Shown: positions 19,401-28,850, counted from the stretch's first letter. The stretch is DNA of 64,000 nt from Toxorhynchites rutilus septentrionalis (GCF_029784135.1 NC_073745.1:65339210-65403209), one strand, 5' to 3'. The notes: a model not told the origin generated them from the letters alone. Numbers and translations are program-made.

Positions 19401-21614
19401 TTGAAGTTTTTTGCTTCAGTGGACAGTTTTCTTCAAAGGTGGACTTAATATTGGTTTCAAATTCTGATGAAACTATTTCAAGCTTTTCAGTGGAAGAAAT
19501 ACTTTCCACTGATATCAAAATTTTCTCCAGAAGTTTGGAATGATAACTATCCCAATTTGTTTTTGCTCGGATCTCTGAATTGTTCGATCAAAAGATCACC
19601 AGAATTATAATTAAACATTATATGTTTATGATCAGATAGAAATTCTTCGTTTGACACATGCCAATTTTTTATCTTATCTGATAGTTTAAAACTGCAGAGT
19701 GTTAGATCAAGTACTTCTTGTCTATAAGAGTTAACAAATGTTGGGTCGTTTCCTTGATTACAAATGTTAATATTATTTGGCATTACACATTCAAGCAAAC
19801 ATTCAACTCTAACATTGATGTCGCTACTGCCCCAGACCGTATGGTGGGCATTGGCGTCACATCCTATGATGAATTGTTTGTTATTTAATTTACAGTGTTG
19901 TATTAGCGAAGCAACTTCAAATGGAGGAATTTTAACTTTATTCTGTCCAGCATTTTCTTCGTCTTGTTGGTTTCCTTCGTATAGTCAGTGACAGTATTTT
20001 GAAAGACAACCAAAACTAAAATTCCTTTCAACTATGACGAATTGTATGCTCAAAAACTGTCAACAACTTTAGGGTTCGTAACTTGTCAATTTATATTCAA
20101 ACCGTCCCTGTCGGAACATGCCCGTACTTGACTTGAATTGGTAAGCCTCCTCATCCGATGCCTGCAAATAACTAACCTTGCTCTTGGTGACTTTTAGCGA
20201 TCATGTTTTTCACGGACTCTGCGAGGGCCTTCTGTTCCTCCTCGGCACTGCCAGTCAGTCGGGCACAATCGGGAAGATCGCCTTCGGCTAGGAATTGCGT
20301 TTTCGTACCGGTCGTACCAATCAGCAGCACATTATGCTTGAGATCTATGTTACACTACGAGGAACAGAACAGAATCAACATTAGCAAAATTCGTGAAGAT
20401 AAGAAAAAACACTCAACTCTACCTGATGTCTTTTCAGCATGTCCAGCCCAAGCAGCATATCCATTGGCTGATCCTCCAGCACCGAGAAGCTTGAGGTGAG
20501 GAAATCGTTCTCGATCTGGATCTGGACCATGTGGATTCGGCCGATAATCTTCTGCACCCCAACACCTTTCGCAATGCCGGCCCATCTCGTGTCGACCAGT
20601 CGCATGATGTTGCAGCGTTCCGCCGCAGCGGCACTCATGATTGTCGCCTGGGCACCCGAGTCAATGAACGCTTTCACGGGGTGACCATTTACGCGACAGT
20701 TGATGTACAACATCACCACGGTTCCGAACGTTTCCGGATTGTACTCCATCGCAGCCTCCATGTTTGCCTCTATATTCTTCTGCTTGATCTCCTCGGCTAT
20801 CAGCCGTTGGGCCTCCGCATCGAACGGACTGGCCTGGAGGATTCTCATACGCTGCTGTTGCTTTTCCATGCGATCTGCGATCTGTTTTCGCAACACCGTG
20901 GCGAAAGTTTCCAAATCCCCTGAGATTAAGGCTTCCGCCAGACGCGGATTGTTCTGCTTCAGCAAGGCTAGCTGGTCTGGGTTGGAAAGGAACATCTCAC
21001 GAACCACGGCGGGATCATCTTCAGGTGCGACCGTTGGAGAGGGCCGATTGTTGTTAAGTAAGCCTGAATTACCACTACTGGAAGGAACACCCGCAGGAAC
21101 CTGGATGGCACTGAAGTCCAAATTGGCAAGACGTGTCGGCTCTGTAAAACAACACGAAGAAAAATATATTAACTGTGTATTTACTCGAGATATTTTAAGA
21201 TCCTCCCACGGTCCTCCAGACGACGAACAAAACAGACCGTGCTTGATGTCTAAATTCTCTACCAACCCACATTGATTCGCTGCACTCTCGCAAAGTGCAT
21301 TGACCTTATGCATTCACTGTCCTTTGGTTTTTTTTACCTGACGGTTGTTGTCGTGCGCGTCCCACTTGCGGTGCCGCAAACTGCGCGGCCTGCGATATGT
21401 GCTGTAGCATGACCACTTCTCCATCCCTTATACCCAGTTCGGCCAGAGTTTTCTTGTCATCGAGCAGCGGATGGCCATTGAAGGAAATGACGATTTCCGT
21501 CGCCGGGAAACCACACTCGATTTCACAGAGAGCCTTGAAATTTTCTAGCTCCATGTCATGGGAAACTTCTAGCGGGAAGGAAAAATCCGCTGGTGTCGTC
21601 ACAGTGACTCGCAT
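7457..21614 (-). CDS. rngo: Ddi1/Rngo: ubiquitin-like, retroviral-type aspartic protease, UBA shuttle protein
   Basis: Ddi1-family proteins carry or cut ubiquitinated proteins for the proteasome in cytosol and nucleus; the fly orthologue Rngo is needed in oogenesis. Four exons fit one open frame of about 482 residues: 21614-21338, 21141-20423, 20354-20177 and 7731-7457. All junctions are GT-AG and phases agree (1, 0, 1). Residues 1-80 are a ubiquitin-like domain ('[17 protein letters not shown]'). Residues 130-225 form the helical linker. The protease domain has the catalytic '[12 protein letters not shown]' (Asp about 253) and '[18 protein letters not shown]'. The C-terminus is a UBA domain ('[19 protein letters not shown]') after a Ser/Gly/Pro-rich linker. 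The start ATG at 21614 gives the expected N-terminus. Introns 1 and 2 are short (196 and 68 nt); intron 3 is 12.4 kb. The UBA exon is 13 kb from the rest, but its phase, strand and domain fit exactly. No lesion seen, so probably functional. Confidence 0.92.
9174..9321 (-). mobile_element. tRNA-derived SINE, copy 1
   Basis: On the minus strand it starts 'ggcgatctggcgtagtggta' (A-box-like) and carries a B-box-like 'caagttcaattctc', then a body ending in an A-rich tail. The copy at 23735-23894 is closely similar. Flanks 'cttggcgaagat' (9162-9173) and 'cttagcgaagat' (9322-9333) are a 12-bp target duplication with one mismatch, proving retrotransposition. Confidence 0.85.
9426..9965 (+). pseudogene. 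Tc1/mariner-type transposase fragment
   Basis: Broken frames encode '[15 protein letters not shown]' (HTH part) and, further on, '[15 protein letters not shown]', the conserved block around the second catalytic Asp of Tc1-like transposases, followed by '[15 protein letters not shown]' near the C-terminus. There are stops at about 9797 and 9821 and the region around the first catalytic Asp is missing. It is clearly inactive. Confidence 0.8.
10067..10297 (+). repeat. 5' LTR of the gypsy element
   Basis: 231 bp, from TGTTGGG to TACAACA. It contains the palindrome 'ctgacagctgtcag' and an 'aataaa' signal near 10245. The same sequence returns in the 3' LTR (14424-14479 plus 16874-17016) apart from the missing start and small differences. 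Confidence 0.9.
10405..11412 (+). CDS. gag: Gag of the Ty3/gypsy element
   Basis: 335-residue structural protein that would form the particle and package RNA. The N-terminus is Gln/Ser-rich; the middle (about 75-230) is the capsid-like region ('[18 protein letters not shown]'). The C-terminus has two zinc knuckles: [13 protein letters not shown] and [14 protein letters not shown]. It ends at TAG 11410-11412, and pol lies in the -1 frame with a 25-nt overlap that starts at an A run (11383-11387). The start is the first ATG after the LTR and fits the family length. The frame is intact. Confidence 0.88.
   Translation: MESTQQSSGASNQASNTNTMLMQILIQQQTLMTKLNDQMSATQLALKELSRDEIALDSLSSNIIEFVYDPEHGCTFDTWYSRYTDLFDKDAGKLDEAAKVRLLLRKLNPSAHERYTSFILPKAPKDFTFQQTIEKLKTIFGATTSIFHRRYQCLQTSKDDSDDFVSYSCKVNKACWNFKLGDLTEEQFKTLIFVCGLKSPKDSDIRMRLITRLNDMADITLEKVVEECQSMVNLKKDTSLVEKLSASVAVHAVHQQGSSRFKRKQQKPKHEFKQQTFGSGFSNEQPKTPCWSCGGMHFSKDCQFREHQCRDCKKKGHKEGYCACFSKNQPTSRRM
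11385..14413 (+). pseudogene. pol: Pol of the Ty3/gypsy element, integrase frame-shifted and partly deleted
   Basis: Domains in order: protease ('[13 protein letters not shown]', DSA active site, about 11500-11560), reverse transcriptase with '[11 protein letters not shown]' (12370), RNase H ('[16 protein letters not shown]'), and integrase with HHCC zinc-binding region ('[12 protein letters not shown]...CTECAK') and core D, D, E ('[13 protein letters not shown]', 'LVTDNGRQF', 'NGLAERFV'). The open frame runs to 14039. A one-base frameshift near 14025-14035 then moves the rest into another frame (14048-14413, '[18 protein letters not shown]'). After 'MNYDVKEL' at about 14250, the usual chromodomain-like or SH3-like tail is missing, suggesting an internal deletion. 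It is inactive in integrase. The frame opens only from 11385, so frameshifting from gag or reinitiation would be needed. Confidence 0.88.
14480..16873 (-). mobile_element. PIF/Harbinger-like DNA element (outer copy), itself interrupted
   Basis: The ends are AGCCGGGTTCAGACGG on the left and, inverted, AGGCCCATTTATACG on the right, an imperfect terminal inverted repeat, with ATA duplicated on both sides. Without the inner element it is about 1.1 kb. On the minus strand, 15290-14960 encodes a Harbinger transposase N-terminus ('[16 protein letters not shown]', '[12 protein letters not shown]', '[20 protein letters not shown]'). The catalytic DDE part is absent, so this is a non-autonomous or decayed copy. 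It is cut by an inverted copy of the same family. Confidence 0.85.
15449..16740 (+). mobile_element. PIF/Harbinger-like DNA element (inner copy), inverted inside its relative
   Basis: 1292 bp running from AGGCCCATTTATACG to CCGTCTGAACCCGGCT, with GTA duplicated on both sides (15446-15448 and 16741-16743). The uninterrupted site is visible within the inner element itself. The plus strand at 15915-16180 encodes the same transposase N-terminus ('[19 protein letters not shown]', '[14 protein letters not shown]'), then a stop in a T-rich run; no catalytic domain follows. It carries about 180 bp around 15740-15910 that the outer copy lacks. Confidence 0.85.
17017..17880. other. Intronic stretch without recognised gene
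   Basis: AT-rich sequence between the gypsy element and the R1-like LINE. No conserved motif seen. Confidence 0.5.
17880..19980 (-). pseudogene. R1-clade-like LINE ORF2 remnant (endonuclease and RT)
   Basis: The minus strand from 19940 down encodes '[19 protein letters not shown]' and '[18 protein letters not shown]...SDHKHI' (endonuclease), then '[19 protein letters not shown]' and '[19 protein letters not shown]' (RT fingers, 18960-18780) and '[17 protein letters not shown]' (RT active site FADD, about 18200). Frames change several times and stops abound, so it is an old copy. A Tc1/mariner fragment is lodged at about 18425-18640. The clade is inferred from the FVN/RQEV and SDH motifs typical of R1 endonucleases. 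Confidence 0.8.
18425..18640 (+). pseudogene. C-terminal fragment of a Tc1/mariner-family transposase inside the LINE
   Basis: The reading '[19 protein letters not shown]' is the D-x-PELRPIE-xFW type block near the last catalytic Asp of IS630/Tc1/mariner transposases, here with Asn in the usual Asp place. About 40 bp of R1 sequence is present on both sides in diverged form, see findings. Confidence 0.7.
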
Positions 21615-22540
21615 GTTCGCGTACTGCTTCTAACCCTCGAGAAACAAACCACGAATTTGTGTATATCACCCAATATATCTAGTGACTGGGAATGAGAAAC
21701 GAGCGGATGCTAATGAACCGCACAGTTCGATGTTTTCAATACTTGTTTTTCACACAGCTGCTTGCTTTGCGTTAAGCCCCGGTGACGAAAAAAAAAAAAC
21801 ACTTCAGAGAAATTTAAAAACAAAGATTCTTGATGATTTTGTTGGTTGATGACGAGGTCTTAAACCACAGCGAAAAACTGAGGACATTCGCCTTCTTCAC
21901 TTCACCGCCGCCTGCTTCCTTTCCAAACAGCAAACAAGATTGATCCTGTTATGAATTTAGGGGTTGGGTTCACTAGTTGTTAAATTTGGATAGTATCGAT
22001 AGTTCACGTTGTATTGAAATTTGAATCTCGAGACTAGAAATCACAAAAACTACAGAGGAAACTGACGATGCGAGCGCATTGCCACCGTTAGCTCGTTTAT
22101 TTTATTTCTGCCAAAAAGACGATGGCGACAGAGTCGTCGAGACGGAAAATACAACATGAAAGTTGAGGTAGCAAATTCACCAGTCCACAACATACACTCT
22201 CAAGTGACATTACTGCGGGTTAAGAAATAATAAAATTTCAAGGTTGAAAGATGACTGAAATTCTAATTTAACACTCCTATACTCGCACGAAAAATCATAG
22301 TTTGTGTGCTCTGGACTGTGCGCGTCTCTGTGATATTGCTATTGTGTATTTTTAGGCGTTATTGGTATTTATTCAAAGAAAAAGATATGATTGAGTGAAA
22401 AAAATTCAGAAAATATTTATTCTTCAACTTCATTCAGTTTCAATAGTCATTTAATTCAGACACCTCATTGATGCTCAGTCTGTTAGACCTATACGCGAGT
22501 ATAGGAAGGTCTAGTCTAGAAATTGAAGAAAAAAATGAAA
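21615..22540. other. Upstream region of Ddi1
   Basis: It holds the presumed Ddi1 promoter and 5' UTR. The ATG context is 'tacgcgaacatgcgagtc'. I see no clear TATA box. An A9-A12 run occurs near 21790. No other gene is seen; the first MITE starts at 22541. Confidence 0.5.
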
Positions 22541-23218
22541 TCTCGCGTAACTTTTGAAAAGGTCCAATGTAACATTTTCGTCAACTCGAGAAAAACGAAG
22601 TTGAAGACCCGAACATTATTTCGCGAATTGTCTTAAAAGCTATCGATCTTTATCACTATTTTCACCACTAGCTGTCAAGAATAACTCCGTAAAACCAATC
22701 GTGACTGTCGATCCGTGATTTGAGATTAAGGTTGAAGCCTCGGAGCGAAAAATGTTACATTGGACGTTTTGACTGCCCGCGATTGCACATTGGACATATT
22801 ACGTTGCACTATAAGAATTTGAAACTAACTAATAAACAACAATCCAAATATCAGCATTTCGTTCTAAAGACTGATTATTATTGTTATCGCTCGTTGAATT
22901 GCACTGAAATCGATAACAACACCTGTAAGAAACAAATTCCAAAACGACCGAAGTACGACTGCGAGTTGTTTTGACTGCTTTGTTACTTCGGACGTTTCGG
23001 CCGTCGGAGGAAAGTGGCGTCCGAAGTAACAGTCGAGTGCTTAAAATCCGAATCTGTACATTGGATATTTTTTGTATCGGCGACAAAAAGATGAAGAAGA
23101 TAGATACGTGAACGATTGTTTTTGTAATACATTCAATGATTAAAAACTAATAGCGTGCGTCCATTAACTCGATTTGTTTACATTTGTTACATAGGACCTT
23201 TTCAAAAGTTACGCGAGA
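22541..23218. mobile_element. MITE-like element with about 33-bp terminal inverted repeats
   Basis: It begins 'tctcgcgtaacttttgaaaa' (22541) and ends with the inverse (23199-23218); the match extends inward to about 33 bp with one or two differences. No coding capacity seen. 678 bp. Confidence 0.8.
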
Positions 23219-23734
23219 AATCTGTTTCTTCTTTTTCTGATATTTAGACATTCAAGAATATGCTCTAGAAAGGACTTTTTGGAAATCCCTTTATACTTTC
23301 GACTTATAGCCATTTTCGTGATGCAGTGTCTCATTTCGTACGGCCATAACAATTAACTGCAAATCGTTTTTCTCGGAACAAGTGTTTTCAAACTGGCGTA
23401 CACGATATCTCAAGTTCTACTGATCCGATTTATGTTATGATATTTATTTGAATACAATCTGTATGCATTTTTCTATCGCACTCCCAGAAAATCCATTACG
23501 AAAATAAGCTACCAAATCTTTAGTAATGCAAACATTGGTAGAATGTACATATTTTCTGTATATATTACTAACCATGTGTAAGATTAATGTCAGATGCAAT
23601 CACTACCAACGATTGGTACATTTCACTACACGGTGCTCGTGAATTTGAGGATTGTCATCCTGGCAACCGCGGCGAAAAGAATGAAGTGACATGATTTCTA
23701 ATTTCACCGTGCGGATAGCAACAACATGAAGGTA
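23219..23734. other. Non-coding stretch with part of a dispersed repeat
   Basis: About 23515-23575 ('gcaaacattggtagaatgta') is found inverted near 36170-36230, and similar 'ttggtaatatttacc' sequences lie at 24610-24660 and 35420-35470. No gene seen. Confidence 0.5.
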
Positions 23735-23894
23735 TGGAGGCGATCTGGCGTAGTGGTAACATCCATGCCTCTCACGCTGAAGGTCACGAGTTCAATTCTC
23801 ACTCCCGACATTCTTCCAAAAATGGAAGTAAAAGTGACGAACCAGCCAAATGAGTTGAAAATCACTATAATAAAGAAAAAAAAAAAAAAAAAAA
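23735..23894 (+). mobile_element. tRNA-derived SINE, copy 2
   Basis: Polymerase III boxes: A-box-like 'tggcgtagtggtaaca', B-box-like 'ggtcacgagttcaattctc'. The body ends in a long A tail. A perfect 12-bp target duplication 'aacatgaaggta' flanks it (23723-23734 and 23895-23906). It is related to the copy at 9174-9321. Confidence 0.9.
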
Positions 23895-23964
23895 ACATGA
23901 AGGTAAATGATTTTGAATTATTTTCAATTATGTATTAATGGAAGATTCATTACAAAAAACCTAC

Positions 23965-24165
23965 GTACATATTACGACGTTTGGACGGCAGATGGAGATC
24001 ATATGCAAGCATCGATCAAAATGTCGCTGTCGGTAACTGGAATCAACTTTTGTGGTGTTGATGTCGGGGCATTCTTCGGAGATCCTGACTCAGAACTTTT
24101 CTACCGATGGTATCAAGTAGCTGCTTCTCAACGTTCCTCCGGTCCCAAAATTAATGTTTATTTGC
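23965..24165 (+). pseudogene. Fragment resembling glucosidase II alpha (GH31)
   Basis: The translation contains 'DVWTADGDHMQASIKMSLSV' and 'GINFCGVDVGAFFGDPDSEL' followed by 'FYRWYQ'. This matches the conserved region of ER glucosidase II alpha (GANAB/GCS2alpha), where W-T-G-D, C-G-A-D-V-G-G-F-F and R-W-Y-Q occur in this order. The next conserved block (F-Q-P-F-F-R) appears only after a +1 frameshift. The rest of the enzyme, about 900 residues, is absent. The real enzyme trims glucose from N-glycans; this piece cannot. It is flanked by SINE sequence on the left and by an intron-like segment on the right. Confidence 0.65.
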
Positions 24166-24671
24166 CAGCAAATTAAAAAAGTGAGTCCGACTACTGGTAT
24201 GATTCAGATAATATCAAACTTTTTTTTTCACAGGAGAATCAACGGAACTGCATGTTATGACATCCATAGTCAACCATAGCGGAATGAGCGAACAGCAAAG
24301 CGAAGCCTGCGAATCGACAACATGCAGCATCAACAACCGGCGTTATTTATTTTTAACTAAGCTAGGGAACATAATCGTATCGTATCGAGGCCTTTGAAAT
24401 TGAAACAGAAATAAATATATTTAAGTGTCATTTGGCTCTTCAAGCTAACCACAAGCATTTTAAAAAGCCACCCCGAAGACCCTGAACTGTAACTTATGTT
24501 GAACCAACGTTGAACCGACATCTTATATTGGGTTATACTGACTGATTTGACATTTGTTTACCATTGTTATCGCGTAATATGTACGAATAATTCGTATTGC
24601 AAAAATTGACTAATCATTGGTAATATTTACCAAAAAATTCGTCATATTTACCAATGTTTCCTAAGAGTACA
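24166..24671. other. Intron-like segment and poly(A) signal, otherwise non-coding
   Basis: 24181-24233 starts 'gtgagt' and ends 'ttttttttcacag', a good 53-nt intron. An 'aataaatatatttaa' follows at about 24412. This looks like the 3' end of a transcript, but no continuing ORF is seen. Confidence 0.35.
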
Positions 24672-25838
24672 TGAACCAATTGACGAATTTACGTAAAGGC
24701 GAATCAAGGCGCCTAGAAGTATATCCTAAGGTGGGCCAACTTGCTAAAATCACTCTTCAGCCATCTTGAGAGTCTACAGTGTTTTGTTGGTAAACAAAGC
24801 ACAATACGCCTGTGCCCAAGCTCGCTCATGATCAGTCTGTCTCTTTCACGCTTCAAGCAAATAATTTCCCTTCTGCTTTCTTCCGTACTGTTTTCATATA
24901 CCGCTCCCCTAACCAACTTAGTGACGAAACGGCCTCACCTAGTACCATAGACCCGTCTTGGTATATCCTAAGGTGAGGCCGTTTCGTTACTAAGTTGGTT
25001 AGAGGAGCGGTATATGAAAACAGTGCGGAAGCAAGCAGAAGGGGAATTATTTGCTTGAAGCGTGAAAGAGACAGACTGATCACGAGCGAGCTAGGGCACA
25101 GGCGTATTGTGTTTTGTTTACAAACAAAACACAGTAGACTTCCAAGATGGCTGCAAAGTGGTTTTAGCATATTGGCCCACCTTAGTATATACTTCTAGGC
25201 GCCTTGAGCAGAATCAGCTCATTCGACACCTACATTAGAGCTCAGAACTACAAAAGTGAGGGTGTTTGTTTATTTTACGCACTGAAAAGAAAGATTCGGT
25301 CGTGTTTATCCATTTTATTTCTGTTCAGATTCATTTCAACCATTAAATGTCGTCAGTATATGGTAAGAAAGTTAGGACTTTGTATATTTACGATGGTTTC
25401 AACACGCGATTGGACCAAAGTCATTGATAATCTCCAAAAATTTTGAGTTTGACAACGCATACAGGTTATGAATACTCTGGATAATGGTGATGAAATCGAT
25501 ATCATATTAAGTTGAATGATATCATTGATAATGTAAGGGCCGATACGAGAAGGATCTGGAGTATTTCTAGCGCAACACATGCTACTCATCGTTTACCTAG
25601 TTGAAAAATAATAAAGTTATTATACTTATACCAAGCCATTTTTCAAAATATGCATATCACATTGTAAAATGGCGATTTTCTAACCTTTTTAGTGCAGAAA
25701 GAATACGTGAAACCGGGAAATTTTAAGACAAATACTGATTGTTCAAGAAAATTTGAACGAATTTCATATTAAAAAAATAAAACATCCTCATTTTACTCGC
25801 TGCGCCATCTGGTTGTAAATCTAGCGTAAATTTGTCAA
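24672..25838. mobile_element. MITE family with 'acgaatttacg' ends, copy 1, interrupted by a palindrome
   Basis: The left end 'gacgaatttacgtaaa' and right end 'tagcgtaaatttgtc' are inverted repeats. The interior ('cacctacattagagctcaga', 'gatggtttcaacacgcgatt') is shared with copies at 61607-62245 (inverted) and 63750-64000 (same orientation). No ORF. The copy is split by a 500-bp palindromic insertion. Confidence 0.8.
24706..25205. repeat. Near-palindrome: two inverted copies of a 240-bp element
   Basis: The left arm (24706-24946) and right arm (24960-25205) are reverse complements with few differences, separated by about 13 bp. Both outer ends read 'aaggcgcctagaag'. Each arm begins and ends with versions of 'tatatcctaaggtgaggcc', so the structure may be two MITE copies head to head. 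Transcripts could fold into a hairpin of about 240 bp. Confidence 0.85.
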
Positions 25839-25996
25839 TATAAAAATATTTTTTCAAATTTTAATATTTTTAGAAAATCGGGAAACGTAAAAATAACACG
25901 TTTATAACCGATTTTTCCTCTTCAAACGGCCGCCATTTCGTCGAAAAACTTGTTTTTGACTTGTCCGAGGATCATGCGAGAGCGGCATCTTTACTG

Positions 25997-26926
25997 CCCA
26001 GCAAACATTAAATCGTATAATTTTGCACGTGTCAAGTCTTACAAGAAATCCGAATAAATCATAATCGCATATAATATCAATCAAAGTATGTATCGTGTAT
26101 ATTTGAAATCGCATTAAATGTTAAAACTCGATTTTGAATACCATTATCAAATTAAGTCGCAATTCGGTATAATAAACATCAATTTTATGATGCACATTGT
26201 CGTAAAATATATTTAATCCGCATCATATGCGTATATTACGCTGATGCAGTTTGTGTGTCGTATAAGCGTATAATTTAAATCGATTCAGTACTGTATTGAA
26301 TCGTGTTGCATGCTGAAGAAAATCATGAAACATTGAATCATATTAGATCCTAATAAAGAACATATTACATCATATTGAAATGTCAATGAAATTCTGATGC
26401 ACTCGAAAGTTTTAACCGCTGTTGAATTAAATTTCAGATAGCCGCGTGAGATAGCTGGTGGATGATAATCCAGACGACCGGAGTTCGAACCCACATCGGA
26501 GCAGTTTCAACCAAACATCAATCTGTGCCATTTCAAACATTCATATTCCACTCCCAACACAAGTCAATCAAACAATTATTATTTCTACAAACATAAATAC
26601 TCATATATAAAAATGGCGATTCGTGAGGCTATAATAAACATTTCACGAAAATATGTTGCGCCATTTGTTTTTTTTTCTATGTCTGTAATAAATCGTATAT
26701 GAGTATGGCAAAAGTCGCTATTATAGCCGGTCAAAGTTGCATATTCATCCAAACAAATTCGGTAAGCATTTGCCATGCATGTATATGGCCTCCACTTTTG
26801 CATGCATATGCCAGTTAGGCGCATTATATGCCATCCAAATTTTAGGGCATATGATGTTATATATACGCTTGTTATGCGATTTAATGTTTGCTGGGACGCT
26901 TGTTATGCGATTTAATGTTTGCTGGG
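25997..26926. mobile_element. TIR element with 'cccagcaaacattaaatcg' ends
   Basis: It begins 'cccagcaaacattaaatcg' and ends with the inverse. The last 31 bp occur twice in tandem (26865-26895 and 26896-26926). The interior is AT-rich without coding capacity. A tRNA-like segment lies at 26441-26505. Confidence 0.75.
26441..26505 (+). repeat. tRNA-like SINE head or relic
   Basis: 'gccgcgtgagatagctggtg' (A-box-like) followed by 'ggagttcgaaccc' (B-box-like). No acceptor-stem pairing convincing enough for a functional tRNA. Confidence 0.45.
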
Positions 26927-27283
26927 TGATTCAGAATCTGTTCTGTGCGTTTCTCGAGTATGATATTATGCGGGAGTCACCCAGCGTAGCTTTATTAATG
27001 CAGGTACGTCTTACCTCGTGCTGGTTGATGGTTAATGTGAAGTCGAGGGCAAACGGTTGCTAAGCAACGGTTTATGCGGTGTCGGAATCTTACACCGTCG
27101 TTATGTCGACTCAACTAAGGGTGCGCCTGCGGTGTCTATATATTTGAGATAACACATGTTTAAATCGGTCGTACTTTTATTCGATATCACATATGTTCGA
27201 TTTTTTTTGTTTCAGTTAACCAGAAGGGTTGGACTTTATTCGCACCTTCTCCCGACTCATGTCCAATCACTGTTTGTTATGGG
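26927..27283. other. Non-coding stretch
   Basis: No recognised gene or clear repeat boundary. Confidence 0.45.
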
Positions 27284-27936
27284 CACCTTACACGATCAAA
27301 CTGATTGACAATAAGTGTCTTCAATATCGTGACAGCTAGGCTTTCGACATCCGATCTAACCTCAATCAATATTTTGCCACCTTACACGGTCAATATCGCC
27401 CTCAACCCGAGACAACGAAAATATCCGCGATGGCTAGTGGCGACATTCGAGTTTGGGACCCAAACTATTCTCCATCAGATTGGAAGGCTAAAAGGCAATT
27501 TTCAATTGGTAAAATTTGAATGAAAATATCTACTTGGTATTATTTAATTAGTTGAAGCGCGTAGTCCTAACTCTAACTTAACCTATTTTCTATGAATTTT
27601 CAGATATTCCTACTAAAATTTATTATTATTATATAACGTCAGTTTCAGATACAATTTTTGTATGGGGTTTTCTCACCACTTGCAGAAAAAAAGTGATTTG
27701 CATTCACATAGAATACTAATTTGATTTGGAAAAGTTAATTTTCATTCATAATTTACACTTTAAAACTCGTTTTTCCTTTTCAAAAACACATCATAATACT
27801 CGCTTCACAAATGCCGACTGATTCTTTCAGTTTCAGGGATGCCAGATTATTTTAAATTGCGAAAATATATGCAAATTATATTATCTGCAAGCAAAAGTTT
27901 TTATTCGATAAATAAGACTATGACAGTAGATCCCCG

Positions 27937-27990
27937 ATTATCTGTATCTGTATCTGTACCCCGATTATCTGTATCTGTATCTATTTCTGT
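27937..27990. repeat. Short 'tatctg' hexamer microsatellite
   Basis: Two blocks of two to four 'tatctg' units joined by 'taccccgat'. Confidence 0.7.
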
Positions 27991-28316
27991 ATTAATAAAA
28001 CATAGTTTCTATGTTTAAACATCATCCCGACTATTCGCGGATAATCGGGATTCTACTGTAACTTGAATTAACACGTGATGTTTTTTCACCTGTGATTTTC
28101 CCAGATCTTTTCATTTTATAGGGGAGTGTGAAGAAACACACAACTTAGACTAAAGCGGCTGCCCCGCTCGCTAGCGCAAAGAATGACCGAGTTCAATGTT
28201 AAAAAATTCCTAAGACGTTGTTAATTTTCATTCACTCTCTCACCATCACATTGTTAGTTTACTTTGAGGTTTTGATTTGTATCGCGAAAAGTACTGTTTT
28301 TTTGCTATTTTAGGTA

Positions 28317-28552
28317 CAGTAATTTACATTTAATGCGACATTTTTCTAATTGGACAGACCTGTATGCGACACGTTTAGTTAGACATTTTCGTAAACATCG
28401 AGTTCGGGCCCAAATTATGGCCCCACATTGAAATTCGCCGCCAGACGTCGACGCTGTACCACTCTCATCTTCAATGTCCAATTACAGGTCAAATCGCCTC
28501 CAATGCGACACTGAGTGGTTCTCCGGCATGTCGCATTAAATGTAAATTACTA
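28317..28552. mobile_element. 236-bp MITE with near-perfect 25-bp TIRs and TA duplication
   Basis: Starts 'cagtaatttacatttaatgc' and ends with its inverse (one terminal mismatch), flanked by TA on both sides. TA duplication fits a Tc1/mariner-mobilised MITE. It lies inside the 27284-28847 element. Confidence 0.85.
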
Positions 28553-28850
28553 TATCAGTTTTCCAAATCAAAAGCTTTCATTTATGATTCCTACAATTTC
28601 AGAAGTTTATAAATTTTAATTGCAATCGCAAAAAAGACTAACATACATTAAATGTCCGCTTGCAAATCTGGCAACTCAGTCTGGAAGTCCGTGAGGTAAA
28701 ACGTCATCATCATGCATCCATATGAAATGTCACGATATTGATGCCCGAAAATCAGAAAATCCGGATTTCTGCGTTGTCGGCCATGTTCAGCTGTCATTAT
28801 GCTCTCAAATGTCATCATATTCTCAATAAATTTGACCGTGTAAGGTCCGC

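Larger units (their letters stand above)
7732..20176 (-). other. Ddi1 intron 3, 12.4 kb, packed with transposable elements
   Basis: The donor is 'caaggttagt' at about 20177 and the acceptor is 'tttgtttgcag' at 7732. It contains, from left to right, a SINE (9174-9321), a Tc1/mariner remnant (9426-9965), a Ty3/gypsy element (10067-17016) with nested Harbinger-like elements, and an R1-like LINE (about 17880-19980). 7740-9160 and 17017-17880 hold AT-rich sequence with no recognised gene; part of 8340-8500 resembles inverted repeat sequence near 27530-27720. Confidence 0.85.
27284..28847. mobile_element. TIR element with 'caccttacacg' ends, with a nested MITE
   Basis: The left end 'caccttacacgatcaaact' and right end 'tttgaccgtgtaaggt' are inverted. 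A second copy of the left motif lies at about 27377. Its interior shares AT-rich stretches with 8340-8500 and 59340-59540, including 'attttctatgaattttcag'. No transposase seen. Confidence 0.65.

Noticed and set aside
20531..21275. Plus-strand ORFs of 130 and 191 codons
   Set aside because: Antisense to the Ddi1 protease exon; no motif.
20381..21313. 310-codon frame read as one uninterrupted protein
   Set aside because: Its first 57 codons and last 13 codons are intron sequence; the splice sites at 21141 and 20423 give the correct Ddi1 exon.
24853..25198. Two similar ORFs of 67-105 codons on both strands
   Set aside because: They are the two arms of the 24706-25205 palindrome read in both directions; no protein motif.
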